Source of the DNA: Pseudomonas viciae
GTDB lineage: Bacteria; Pseudomonadota; Gammaproteobacteria; Pseudomonadales; Pseudomonadaceae
Direction: 5' to 3'
DNA length: 64,000 bases
NCBI RefSeq assembly: GCF_004786035.1
Contig: NZ_CP035088.1
Span: forward strand, 4,128,001 to 4,192,000
Of the stretch, positions 18,323-27,187 are shown one piece after another. The notes under the pieces are model-generated. The model ran no database searches, had not been told where the DNA came from, and was given only the letters and a program-made list of their open reading frames with translations. The translations under genes and the position numbers were made by a program. The first letter of the stretch is position 1. Every line of letters begins with the position of its first letter.

Positions 18323-20163
18323 GCGTAGGCTCCCACGATCATGCTGTTTGAATCCTGTTGGCTTTTGAGCAGCTCAGCGCTGTCGTGATGACAGAGCACT
18401 TCACTGCCGCCGTCGATGATTCGCCGAGGCGGCGCGCTGTGGTTGCACAGCCCATCGACCCGCACCGGGCAGCGGTTGAGAAAGGTGCACAGTTGCGGCA
18501 CATCGGCTTTCTCGCCCAACGCCGGCAGTGAGCCGCAAGTGGTGGCGCCGCATGTTTCCAGCCAGCCCTGGCGCAACTCCGGCACCGAATGGATCAACAG
18601 GTCGGTGTAGGGATGGAACGGTGCCTGGGCGAACGATTGCCGCGTGCCCGCCTGGACTTTGTGGCCGCTGTACATCACCACGATGTCGTCGCACAGCGCC
18701 CGCACCGTGGAGATGTCGTGGCTGATGAACAGGTAGGACACCCCCAGTTGCTGGCGCAGGTCACGCAGCAGTTCGAGAATCGCCGCGCCGACCACGGTAT
18801 CGAGGGCCGAGGTCACTTCATCGCACAAAATCAAATCCGGCTTGGCCGCCAGCGCCCGGGCCAGGTTGACCCGCTGCTTCTGCCCGCCGGAGAGTTCGCT
18901 CGGGCGGCGCTCGGCCATGTCCCGTGGCAGACGTACCAGGTCCAGCAACTCGCCAATACGCTCACGCAGCGCCGCGCCCTTGAGGCCGAAGTACATCTTC
19001 AGCGGCCGGCTCAGAATGGTGCTGATGTTGTGCATCGGGTTAAGCGCGGTGTCGGCGTTCTGGAACACCATTTGAATACGCCGGAACTGTTCATCGGTGC
19101 GCTCGGAAAGGCTGCCGCCCAGCGGCTGGCCATCGAAGGTCAGCCCGCCGACTGCCGGGGTCAGCAACCCCGCCACCACCCGCGCCAGGGTCGATTTACC
19201 CGAACCCGACTCGCCGATCACACCGATGGCCTGGCCCCGACGCACGGTCAGGTCGATGTCTTCCAGCACCCGGATCTGCGGCATGCCGTGCTGGTTCTTG
19301 TTGCCGTAGCCGGCAGTCAAACCCTGGATGGTCAGCAGCGGCGTGTCTTCGGCCACACCACAGGGCGGGCGAATCGTCGTGTCCGGTCGCGCCGCCGCCA
19401 ACAGGCTGCGGGTGTAGGCGTGGGCCGGGCCTTTGAGCAGCGGCGCAGTGGCGCTGTGTTCAAAGATCTGCCCGCCGTTGAGCACCACGATCTGGTCGGC
19501 CATCTGCGCAACGACGGCCAGGTCGTGGGAGACGTAGACCGCCGTCGCGCCTCGTTCACGGACCACGCGTTTGAAGGCGCGCAACACGTCGATCTGAGTG
19601 GTTACATCGAGGGCGGTGGTCGGCTCATCGAGCACCACCAGCAGCGGATCGCTGATCAGCGCCATGGCCGCCATCACCCGCTGCAATTGTCCGCCGGACA
19701 CTTGATGGGGATAGCGCCGGCCGATGCGCTCGGGGTTTGGCAGCGCCAGGTCGCGAAACAACTCGATGGCCTTGGCTTCAAGCGTGGCCCGGCTACCCAG
19801 GCCATGGATCAATGCGCCCTCCACCACCTGGTCAATCAGTCGTTTTGCCGGGTTGAACGCTGCGGCCGCGCTTTGAGCGATGTAGGACACACGGTTGCCG
19901 CGCAGGCCTTGCAACTCGCCCTCGCTCAACGCCAGCATGTCGTGCTCGCCGATCTGCACCACGCCGCCGGCCAGGCGACAACCACGTCGGGCATAGCCGA
20001 GCAGTGCCAGGGCGATGGTGGTCTTGCCGGAGCCGGACTCGCCAATCAGCGCCAGCACCTCACCTTTTTCCAGGGAGAAGCTCACGCCCTTGACGATCTC
20101 CACTTCGCCGCGCTCGCCACCGGCGACTACGCGCAGGTTCTCGACTCGGATCAATTCGCTCAT
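18319..20163 (-). CDS. Fused double ATPase of a peptide-type ABC importer (GsiA-like)
   Basis: A 614-residue protein with two complete nucleotide-binding domains. Domain 1 (about 1-260) has Walker [10 protein letters not shown], signature VSGGQLQRV and Walker [10 protein letters not shown]. Domain 2 (about 275-600) has [18 protein letters not shown] and [12 protein letters not shown]-terminal oligopeptide-transporter extension carries [14 protein letters not shown]. In Dpp and Opp systems the two ATPases are separate; fusion is typical of the glutathione importer GsiA and some opine or peptide importers. It powers the two permeases encoded immediately upstream. Confidence 0.92.
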   Translation of the reverse strand: MSELIRVENLRVVAGGERGEVEIVKGVSFSLEKGEVLALIGESGSGKTTIALALLGYARRGCRLAGGVVQIGEHDMLALSEGELQGLRGNRVSYIAQSAAAAFNPAKRLIDQVVEGALIHGLGSRATLEAKAIELFRDLALPNPERIGRRYPHQVSGGQLQRVMAAMALISDPLLVVLDEPTTALDVTTQIDVLRAFKRVVRERGATAVYVSHDLAVVAQMADQIVVLNGGQIFEHSATAPLLKGPAHAYTRSLLAAARPDTTIRPPCGVAEDTPLLTIQGLTAGYGNKNQHGMPQIRVLEDIDLTVRRGQAIGVIGESGSGKSTLARVVAGLLTPAVGGLTFDGQPLGGSLSERTDEQFRRIQMVFQNADTALNPMHNISTILSRPLKMYFGLKGAALRERIGELLDLVRLPRDMAERRPSELSGGQKQRVNLARALAAKPDLILCDEVTSALDTVVGAAILELLRDLRQQLGVSYLFISHDISTVRALCDDIVVMYSGHKVQAGTRQSFAQAPFHPYTDLLIHSVPELRQGWLETCGATTCGSLPALGEKADVPQLCTFLNRCPVRVDGLCNHSAPPRRIIDGGSEVLCHHDSAELLKSQQDSNSMIVGAYA

Positions 20164-20164
20164 A

Positions 20165-21040
20165 TCAATGGCCTCCCGTACGTCGATTGCGCCGCGAAGA
20201 CAGGCGGTCGATAAACAGATTGACGCCGATGGTCAGGGTGCCAATGGCCAGGGCTGGAATCACGATGGCCGGCGCGCCCTGGTTGAGGCCGCCGATGTTT
20301 TCGCGCACCAGGGAACCCAGGTCGGCGTCCGGCGGTTGCACACCCAGGCCGAGGAAACTCATGCCACTGAGCAGCAGTACGATGAAACCGAAGCGCAAGC
20401 CCAAGTCAGCCAGCACCGGGTTGAGCATGTTCGGCAGAATTTCCACGCAAGCGATGTACAGCCGGCGTTCGCCACGGGTGCGGGCCACTTGCACGTATTC
20501 CAGGGCCTCGATGTTCACCGCCATGCTGCGAGCGATACGGAACGCACCCGGTGTGTAGCTCAACACCGCCGTACACACCAATAAAGTCACCGACGAACCA
20601 AACGCCGAGACCATGATCAGCGCCAGCATCTTGCTCGGGATCGAAATGAAAGCGTCCATCAAGCGACTGATCAATTCATCCAGCCACTTCGGTGAAACCA
20701 CCGACAGCAGTGCGCAACCGGTCCCAAGCCCACTGGACAGGACCGCGGCCACCAGCGCCAGGCCCACGGTGAACTGTGCGCCGACCAGAATGCGGCTCAG
20801 CATGTCACGGCCCAGGTAATCGGTACCCAGCGGGTGAGCGGCGCTGAAGCTGCCGAAAACATTGTCGGAGACCACTTCCCCCACCGGGTGCGGCGCCAGC
20901 CATGGGCCGAAGATCGCCACCAGCAACCAGAGTGCACACATCACCGCGCCGACCAGTCCAAGCCAGGACGAGCCGTGAGCGTCTTTGCCCAACGCCAGAG
21001 CGACCGCCGCGGTCGGGGGTTTCACAATGAGTTTGTTCAT
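20165..21040 (-). CDS. ABC peptide-type permease (DppC/GsiD-like)
   Basis: A 291-residue inner-membrane permease with a cytosolic N-terminal arm and about six membrane segments. It has the DppC-type periplasmic start HPLGTDYLGRDMLSRIL (about 75-91) and the coupling EAA loop EYVQVARTRGERRLYI. ATG 21040 is chosen because it overlaps the stop of the upstream permease as ATGA and because the membrane arm follows. The open frame extends further upstream, but that part is out-of-frame shadow of the other permease. It pairs with the next gene to form the channel. Confidence 0.9.
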   Translation of the reverse strand: MNKLIVKPPTAAVALALGKDAHGSSWLGLVGAVMCALWLLVAIFGPWLAPHPVGEVVSDNVFGSFSAAHPLGTDYLGRDMLSRILVGAQFTVGLALVAAVLSSGLGTGCALLSVVSPKWLDELISRLMDAFISIPSKMLALIMVSAFGSSVTLLVCTAVLSYTPGAFRIARSMAVNIEALEYVQVARTRGERRLYIACVEILPNMLNPVLADLGLRFGFIVLLLSGMSFLGLGVQPPDADLGSLVRENIGGLNQGAPAIVIPALAIGTLTIGVNLFIDRLSSRRNRRTGGH

Positions 21041-21993
21041 TGATTTCTCAGCCTCGGGTTGGAAAGGATCGCGCACAGATCGGCAATCAGCACCAACGTC
21101 AGGTACGCCGTGCAAAACAGCATGGTGCAGGCCTGGACCAGTGCCATGTCGCGGTTCGTCACCGCATCGACCATCAGACTGGCGATGCCGGGATAGTTGA
21201 AAATCGTCTCGACAATCACCACCCCACCCAGCAGGTAGGAAAGGCTCAAGGCGATGGCGTTGGCGATCGGTCCGATGGCGTTGGGCAAGGCATGGCGCAG
21301 GACCACTCGCACCGGACTCACGCCTTTGAGACGAGCCATTTCCACGTAAGGGCTGTCCAACTGATCGATCACCGCCGCCCGGGTCATGCGCGCCATTTGC
21401 GCGACGATCACGCAGCACAGCGTCATGACCGGCAAGGCATAGGTGCGCATGAATTGCAGCGGTGAAGTGATCTCACTGGAATAGGACAACGCGGAAAGCC
21501 AGCCCAGGTTCACTGCGAAGATCAGCACCGCCAGGGTGGCGACCAGAAATTCCGGCACTGCCACCATCATCAGGGTAAAAAAACTCATGAAGCCGTCGAT
21601 GCGACCACCACGCCCCATCGCCGAACCAATGCCCAGAATCAATGCCACTGGCACCGATACCAGCGCCGTGGCGGCCGCCAGCATCAGCGTGTTGGGCACC
21701 CTGCCCGCCATCAGCTCGGTGACTGGCACGGCATTGGATACCGACACGCCCATGTCGCCGCTGAGCAGACTCGTCAACCAGTGCAGGTAACGCAGCACAC
21801 CAGGCTGATCGAGGCCCATTTTCGCCCGCAGGGCCGCCACCTGTTCCGGCGTGGCGAACTGTCCAAGGGACTGTTGCGCCGCGTCTCCCGGCAACACCGC
21901 CGTGATGGCGAACACCACCATCGAGACGATCAACAGCGTCACGATCGCGGCGCCTACGCGCCGGCCGATCAACCAGAGTGTGCTGCTATTCAT
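21037..21993 (-). CDS. ABC peptide-type permease (DppB/GsiC-like)
   Basis: A 318-residue permease with the DppB hallmark first helix (WLIGRRVGAAIVTLLIVSMV) and early periplasmic domain including LPGDAAQQSLG. EQVAALRAKMGLDQPGVLRYLHWL and GDMGVSV follow. The EAA loop is SPYVEMARLKGVSPVRVVLRHALPN near residue 225. Start ATG 21993 follows an AGGAGGGCAG ribosome site. The spacing to the binding-protein gene is 45 bp, and the stop overlaps the second permease. Confidence 0.9.
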   Translation of the reverse strand: MNSSTLWLIGRRVGAAIVTLLIVSMVVFAITAVLPGDAAQQSLGQFATPEQVAALRAKMGLDQPGVLRYLHWLTSLLSGDMGVSVSNAVPVTELMAGRVPNTLMLAAATALVSVPVALILGIGSAMGRGGRIDGFMSFFTLMMVAVPEFLVATLAVLIFAVNLGWLSALSYSSEITSPLQFMRTYALPVMTLCCVIVAQMARMTRAAVIDQLDSPYVEMARLKGVSPVRVVLRHALPNAIGPIANAIALSLSYLLGGVVIVETIFNYPGIASLMVDAVTNRDMALVQACTMLFCTAYLTLVLIADLCAILSNPRLRNQ

Positions 21994-22038
21994 CAATCTG
22001 CCCTCCTGCCCTGCCACCCAGCGAATACCCGACGTTCA

Positions 22039-23682
22039 TCAGGCGTCCAGCCAGACTTGCTCGGAGAACATGTAGCCCATGAAACCGCCCAGCGGATTGG
22101 TGCCATAGCCTTTGACGCGCTGGTCGACGCCGTCGATGTTGCTGATGAACACCGGAATGCCGATACCGCTGTGGTCATGCACCAGGGTTTGCATGTCGGC
22201 GTACATCTTGCCGCGCTTGGCCTCGTCGGTTTCACCTCGGGCCTGGATCAACAGCTGGTCGAACTGTTCATTTTTCCAGCCGGACTCGTTCCATGGCGCC
22301 GTGGACTGGAAGAACTGCGAAAACAGCATGTCGGCGTTGGGCCGTGGGTTGATGTTGCCAAAGCTCACTGGATGCTTGGCCCAGTGATTGGACCAGTAGC
22401 CATCGCTCGGCAAACGGTTGACGTTGAGCTTGAGCCCGGCCTCCTTGGCCGATTGCTGCAGCAATACGGCGACGTCCACCGAACCGGTGGCGGCCGGCGA
22501 GCACATCACCGGCATGGTGATGTTTTCCATACCGGCCTTCTTCAGCAGGAAGCGCGCCTTTTCCGGATCGTAGGTCCGTTGCGGCAGATCGGCATTGTAG
22601 AAACGTGCGCCGGGTGCGATCGGATGGTCGTTGCCGACCCTGGCGAAGCCACGGAAAATCGCCGACTTGACTTGCTCCCGGTCCAGCAGCAGCTTCATGG
22701 CCTCGGTGAATTCCGGGCTTTTGCCGGGCATCTGGTCCTGGCGAATGATCAGGTCGGTGTAGTTACCCGACGGTGAATCCACGACACGGTGGGTGCTGCT
22801 GTCCTTGATGCGCGTGGTCGAACGCGGGTTGACCTCGTTGATGATCTGCACATCGCCGGAGAGCAGCGCATTGACCCGTGACGGTTCGTCGGCGATGCCG
22901 ATGAACTCGATCTCGTCCAGGTAAGGCAAGCCCGGTTTCCAGTAGTTGGTGTTGCGCGCGCCGATGGAACGCACCCCTGGTTTGAATTCCTTGACCTTGA
23001 ACGGACCGGTACCGATGCCCTGGCTGAAATCGCTGGTGCCTTCGGGCACGATCAACAGGTGGGAAACCGCCAGAATCGATGGCAGCTCGGCGTTCGGGCC
23101 GCTCAACGTTATCTGCACTTCATGGGTGCCGTTGGCCTTGACCTCGGCAAACTGCGACGCCAGCGGCAGGACTTTGGAGCCGGTAATCGGGTCCTTGTGC
23201 CGCAGCAGGGAAAACACCACGTCAGCGGCGGTCAGTCCCTTGCCGTTGTGGAAGGTCACTTCTTTGCGCAGGGTAATCACCCAAAGCGTGGCATCGGTGG
23301 TGTCGATGCGTTCAGCCAGCTCCAGTTGCGGCACCATGTGATTGTCGAAGCGGGTCAAGCCGTTGTAGAACATGTAGTGGCGCACATAGTCCGTGGACGA
23401 CGAGCCTTTGGCCGGGTCCAGGGTATCGGCGGTGGAACTGGAGATGCCCGCCACCCGAATACGCCCGCCGGGCTTGCCTTTGCCAGGGCTCGCGGTGTCA
23501 TCGGCCAGCAGTTTTCCGGCGGTGCCGAACAGGCTGCCGGCACCGGCGGCGGCCACGCCTGCCAACCCGAGCATTTGCAATGCATGGCGGCGAGACATGC
23601 CGCGGTTGAGCCCTTCGAAAACACGCAGACTTTCTGTACCGGTGATCAACTGGTCTTTGATGCCGTTTTTATTGTCACTCAT
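22039..23682 (-). CDS. ABC substrate-binding protein, family 5 (SBP_bac_5), Tat-exported
   Basis: A 547-residue periplasmic binding protein of the dipeptide/opine class. The N-terminus carries a twin-arginine signal (SRRHALQMLGLAG at about 30-42) with a long charged leader before it, so it is exported folded through Tat. The mature part has the SBP_bac_5 pattern: TLDPAKGSSSTDYV, LRKEVTFHNGKGLTAADVVFSL and GTGPFKVKEFKPG. Members bind oligopeptides, glutathione, opines or nickel chelates. As the first transport gene of the operon it defines the import specificity, which the sequence does not reveal. Confidence 0.9.
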   Translation of the reverse strand: MSDNKNGIKDQLITGTESLRVFEGLNRGMSRRHALQMLGLAGVAAAGAGSLFGTAGKLLADDTASPGKGKPGGRIRVAGISSSTADTLDPAKGSSSTDYVRHYMFYNGLTRFDNHMVPQLELAERIDTTDATLWVITLRKEVTFHNGKGLTAADVVFSLLRHKDPITGSKVLPLASQFAEVKANGTHEVQITLSGPNAELPSILAVSHLLIVPEGTSDFSQGIGTGPFKVKEFKPGVRSIGARNTNYWKPGLPYLDEIEFIGIADEPSRVNALLSGDVQIINEVNPRSTTRIKDSSTHRVVDSPSGNYTDLIIRQDQMPGKSPEFTEAMKLLLDREQVKSAIFRGFARVGNDHPIAPGARFYNADLPQRTYDPEKARFLLKKAGMENITMPVMCSPAATGSVDVAVLLQQSAKEAGLKLNVNRLPSDGYWSNHWAKHPVSFGNINPRPNADMLFSQFFQSTAPWNESGWKNEQFDQLLIQARGETDEAKRGKMYADMQTLVHDHSGIGIPVFISNIDGVDQRVKGYGTNPLGGFMGYMFSEQVWLDA

Positions 23683-23767
23683 GTCAGTTCTACCTTTCGG
23701 AAAATGATAGGGCCCGATTGCGCACGATTAACGCAACGTGTTGAAACGCCAAACAACACCATATAAA

Positions 23768-25042
23768 TCAGTGTAGGTAGTCCTGCAGGCGGTAATACGC
23801 GCCTACCAGCGGCAGGAACCAGGGTTTGCCGAAATGTCCGGGGATGGCCGGCCAATCGAGCTCGCGCCAAGGGTTGGCCTCGACCTTGCCGTTCATGACC
23901 TCAGCCATGACCTGCCCCATGTGCACCGACATCTGCACTCCGTGGCCGCTGTAGCCCATGGAGTGATAAACCCCTCCATGCTGGCCGGCCCGGGGTAAAC
24001 GGTCGGATGTCATGTCCACCAAACCGCCCCAGCAATAGTCGATCCGGGTGTTCGCCAACTGCGGGAACATCTGCACCATCGCCGCTTGCAGCACCTTGCC
24101 GCTCTTGGCGTCGGAAACGCTGTCGGACATGGCAAACCGCGCCCGACCGCCAAACAGCAGACGGTTGTCCGGCGTCAGGCGAAAATAGTTACCGATCATG
24201 CGGCTGGTGACATAAGAGCGGCGTGCCGGCAGCAAGCTGTCGATCAGCGCCTGGGGCAGCACTTCGGTGGCGACTACAAAACTGCCCACCGGCACGATCC
24301 GCCGCCGATACCAGCCCAGGCCACCTTGCTGAGACGCGCCGGTCGCCAGCAGGATCTGCTTGGCGTGCAACGCGCCTTTGCTGGTGTTGACTTGATAGCC
24401 GCCGGCGCGGGCCTTCCAGTCCCTCACCTCGACGCCTTGAAAGATCAACGCACCGTGACGGGCCGCCGCCTCGGCCAGGCCGACACCGAAGCGCCCGACA
24501 TGCATCTGCACGCCATTGCGCTGCAGCAGGCCGCCGTGGAACTGGGCCGAGTTGACTTCCGCACGCGTCTCTTGGGCAGAGAGCAACTCGACCTCGGCAT
24601 CGACCTCCTTGCGAATCAATTCACAGGTGCGCGCCAGTCCCTCGTAGTGCATGGGTTTGGCGGCGAGTTTGAGTTTGCCGTTACGCTTGAGATCGCAGGC
24701 AATCCCCTCCTGCTCCACCAGCGAGACCACGCTCTGCACGGCACTTTCATAGGCCTGGTAATACGCACGCGCCTTGTCTGCGCCAAGACTGGCGGTGAGC
24801 GCCGCGTAATCCTGGGCCACGCCGGTACTGCAATGCCCACCGTTGCGCCCCGACGCCTCGCCAATCACCCGACCGGCTTCCAGCACCGCCACACTCGCCC
24901 CCTTCAAGGCCAGGGCCCGGGCCGCCGCCAGGCCGGTGAAGCCGCCACCGACGATGGCGACATCGACCTGCCCGGGCAACCCGCCGAGCTGGGCACCGGT
25001 GAAGGCCGGTGCGGTATCGAGCCAATAGGACTCACTGCCCAT
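23768..25042 (-). CDS. PuuB/OrdL-like FAD-dependent oxidoreductase
   Basis: A 424-residue DAO-family flavoenzyme with VAIVGGGFTGLAAARALALKG (about 28-48), the acid in VAVLEAGRVIGEASGRNGGH and C-terminal MGYSGHGVQMSVHMGQVMAEV. The pattern fits gamma-glutamylputrescine oxidoreductase (PuuB) and related OrdL proteins, which oxidise a primary amine of an N-substituted polyamine to an aldehyde plus NH3 and H2O2. It differs clearly from the two beta-type flavoproteins of this region. With the SSADH-like enzyme it would complete an amine-to-acid route (inference). An 85-bp gap precedes the binding-protein gene. Confidence 0.85.
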   Translation of the reverse strand: MGSESYWLDTAPAFTGAQLGGLPGQVDVAIVGGGFTGLAAARALALKGASVAVLEAGRVIGEASGRNGGHCSTGVAQDYAALTASLGADKARAYYQAYESAVQSVVSLVEQEGIACDLKRNGKLKLAAKPMHYEGLARTCELIRKEVDAEVELLSAQETRAEVNSAQFHGGLLQRNGVQMHVGRFGVGLAEAAARHGALIFQGVEVRDWKARAGGYQVNTSKGALHAKQILLATGASQQGGLGWYRRRIVPVGSFVVATEVLPQALIDSLLPARRSYVTSRMIGNYFRLTPDNRLLFGGRARFAMSDSVSDAKSGKVLQAAMVQMFPQLANTRIDYCWGGLVDMTSDRLPRAGQHGGVYHSMGYSGHGVQMSVHMGQVMAEVMNGKVEANPWRELDWPAIPGHFGKPWFLPLVGAYYRLQDYLH

Positions 25043-25077
25043 GTCTAACCCCTTTCACCTTGAAGAGTGCGCTCAAC

Positions 25078-25746
25078 TCAGAGCCCGACCAAACCGGCCA
25101 AACCGCCGATGTCCGGGATCTGGTGGTAGCCGTACACGGCATTGGCTGGTTGTTCGTGACCACGGGCCACGAAGGCTTTGTTCTTGATTTTCATGTCGTG
25201 GGCCGGCATGAGGTCGTAGCGGAAGCTCGACGATACATGCAGCACATCCTCCGGCCCGCAGCCGAGGTTATCGAGCATGAATTCGAAGGCCGCCAGACGC
25301 GGCTTGTAGGCCTGGGCCTGCTGGGCCGTGAAGACCTTATGGAAAGGCGCGCCGAGCTTGTCGACGTTGGACATGATCTGCTCGTCCATCGCGTTGGAAA
25401 AAATCACCAGGGGAATCTTGTCGGCAATTTTCGACAGACCCGCCGGCACATCGGCGTGGGGGCCCCAGCTTGGAACGGCGTCGTAATAGAGCTGTCCTTC
25501 GCCCCGGTACTCGACACCCCAACGCTTGCAGACCCGCATCAGGGAGGTCTTGATGATTTCATCATAGGGCCGCCAGTCACCCATCACCTGATCCAGGCGA
25601 TAAGCGGAGAAATCCTTGACGAACTGGTCCATCTGCCCGGCATCGACACGGTCGGCGAACAGCTCGCGCGTCATGTTGCCCATCTGGAAATTGGTCAACG
25701 TGCCGTAGCAGTCGAAGGTGATGTACTTGGGTCGAAGAAAGCTCAT
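25078..25746 (-). CDS. Haloacid dehalogenase, type II-like
   Basis: A 222-residue HAD protein with nucleophile Asp in ITFDCYGTLTNF (about residue 11), motif II in VIFSNAMD, Lys in QAYKPRLAAF and the acidic motif SSSFRYDLMPAHDMKIK. It belongs to the type II L-2-haloacid dehalogenase family. In catabolic operons these often act on carbon substrates that are not halogenated, so the name should not be taken literally. The start at ATG 25746 is preferred because the longer frame upstream has no family residues. It is the promoter-proximal gene of the operon, 35 bp before the PuuB-like gene. Confidence 0.8.
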   Translation of the reverse strand: MSFLRPKYITFDCYGTLTNFQMGNMTRELFADRVDAGQMDQFVKDFSAYRLDQVMGDWRPYDEIIKTSLMRVCKRWGVEYRGEGQLYYDAVPSWGPHADVPAGLSKIADKIPLVIFSNAMDEQIMSNVDKLGAPFHKVFTAQQAQAYKPRLAAFEFMLDNLGCGPEDVLHVSSSFRYDLMPAHDMKIKNKAFVARGHEQPANAVYGYHQIPDIGGLAGLVGL

Positions 25747-26207
25747 GAGTGCGGTCCTGGATTGTTGTTGAAGACATGACGAGGCAAACATTGATGCCGT
25801 TCGTGAAGCATCGCTGCAACGCTGCATCACGTTTTCATTACAACACCATGAGACCGTGGATAAATCGTTAAAAATGCCGGCCGCTTGGTACAAACCACCG
25901 TTTTGCAGGGTTCGCTCAGCAGACTTTGCGGGATGCTCCAGGCGTGGGCGCTGCACCCGTGTTTCTGTGGGTTTGCGGGCAGTTATGGTGCGCAAACCGG
26001 CACCGCAAAGGGCTGTTTGCGGCAGAATCTACGCCTTGGCGTGGACCGCTTCAGCAGCTTTGCTGAATGGGCTGCCGTCATCGCGAGCAAGCTCGCTCCC
26101 ACAGGGATCTTGGGCGGTCGCATGATTGGTGTTCGCCACAGACCCACTGTGGGAGCGAGCTTGCTCGCGATGGCGGTGGGTGTCGGCAAGAACAGTAGGC
26201 CCTGTGC
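25747..26207. other. Intergenic region upstream of the catabolic operon
   Basis: A gene-free stretch of 461 bp between the start of the dehalogenase-like gene and the stop of the LysR gene. Its right half holds a REP doublet. The left 150 bp is comparatively AT-rich and should carry the operon promoter, but I could not pick out -35/-10 boxes or a sigma-54 site with confidence. Short frames in this stretch look like noise. Confidence 0.6.
26080..26172. repeat. REP doublet (inverted pair)
   Basis: TCGCGAGCAAGCTCGCTCCCACA at about 26080-26102 and its reverse complement TGTGGGAGCGAGCTTGCTCGCGA at about 26148-26170 face each other, 45 bp apart, upstream of the catabolic operon. Confidence 0.9.
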
Positions 26208-27092
26208 TCAGGCTTTCAGTTCAACCTCAAGAAAGCTCACCAACGCCTGTACCCGCGCACTGCGCAGTTTGCGCGAGGGCACCAGCAGGTTGATCGGGGC
26301 GCTATCGAATTGCCAATCGGCGAGCACCCGCACCAAGCGGCCAGCGGCGATGGCTTTGCTGACGTCCCATTGCGAACGCAGCACCAGCCCCAGGCCCTGT
26401 TCTGCCCAGCGGCGGGCCACGCTGCCGTCGTTGCTCAATAAAGCCGGTTTGATCCGCAGGGTTTTGCGCCCTTGCTCATTACGCAGATGCCACAGCGTGA
26501 CATCTTCATCGTTTTCACGAATACAAATGCAGCGGTGCTCGGCGAGTTGCTCAGGCGATGACGGCGTACCGTACTGCTCCAGGTAGGCAGGGCTCGCGCA
26601 GAGCCATCGGTGGTTCTGCGTCAGGGGCCGGGCGACCCACAGGCTGTCGCTGAGGGTGCCGATGTGAATCACCGCATCGCTGTCATGGCGATCGGGCCAG
26701 GGCGTTTCCCGCAGATCCAGATGCAGGCACAACTGCGGATGCAACCTGGCAAAACGGGCCAGCAGAGGCGCGATGTGTTGTCGCCCATAGCCAAACGGCG
26801 CCGCCAACCTGAGGGTTCCGGCCAACTGATCGTCCTGCTGCTTGAACGACTCGGGAAGCGCCTCCAGCTGTTCCAGCAACAGCGCACTCTGCCGGGAAAA
26901 ACGCTCGCCGTCGGCGGTGAGGCTCAGGCGCCGGGCGTCGCGGTTGGCCAAGGTCAGGCCCAGCAGCGTCTCCAGTTTGCGCAGGCGCATGGACAGCGCC
27001 GGCGGCGAGACATTAAGTGCCCTGGCGGCGGCGCTCAACGACTCGGAGCGCGCCAGCGTCACAGCCATGCGCAGGTCTTCGATGGTAATCAT
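26208..27092 (-). CDS. LysR-family regulator
   Basis: A 294-residue LysR regulator. The N-terminal winged HTH (MAVTLARSESLSAAARALNVSPPALSMRLRKLE, about 9-41) is followed by a substrate-binding domain (about 90-290). The GTLRLAAPFGYGRQHIAPLLARF style is typical of the CrgA/AaeR-like group. It is divergently transcribed from the PLP enzyme-RidA-FAD operon with a 95-bp shared control region, so that operon is its probable target. It might also act on the nearby transporter operon; this is inference. Confidence 0.88.
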   Translation of the reverse strand: MITIEDLRMAVTLARSESLSAAARALNVSPPALSMRLRKLETLLGLTLANRDARRLSLTADGERFSRQSALLLEQLEALPESFKQQDDQLAGTLRLAAPFGYGRQHIAPLLARFARLHPQLCLHLDLRETPWPDRHDSDAVIHIGTLSDSLWVARPLTQNHRWLCASPAYLEQYGTPSSPEQLAEHRCICIRENDEDVTLWHLRNEQGRKTLRIKPALLSNDGSVARRWAEQGLGLVLRSQWDVSKAIAAGRLVRVLADWQFDSAPINLLVPSRKLRSARVQALVSFLEVELKA

Positions 27093-27187
27093 TCAGTTCA
27101 ACTTAATGATTGATGACAAAGCATTGAACCACGACTTCACGATGGCTGAGTAGAGTCGAGCCTGTCTCCAACCACCGAGCCCTGTTC
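27093..27187. promoter_or_regulatory. Divergent LysR control region
   Basis: A 95-bp gap between the start codons of the LysR gene and the PLP enzyme. It is AT-richer than its surroundings and contains a TTCAA...TTGAA inverted pair (about 27098-27102 and 27124-27128), the kind of dyad a LysR dimer could use. No experimental support; promoter boxes were not assigned. Confidence 0.4.

Noticed and set aside
18589..20214. Long plus-strand open frame (541 codons) opposite the ATPase gene
   Set aside because: It is the antisense shadow of the high-GC ABC ATPase gene. Its composition is rich in Gln, His and Arg without any domain, while the minus-strand frame has two complete nucleotide-binding domains.
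25078..25746. Evidence for organohalide degradation
   Set aside because: The type II haloacid dehalogenase name rests on family membership only. Neighbouring genes handle amines and there is no haloacid transporter.
25747..26207. Regulatory RNA or small gene in the 461-bp gap
   Set aside because: No rho-independent terminator, conserved-looking stem other than REP, or start-plus-ribosome-site combination could be recognised.
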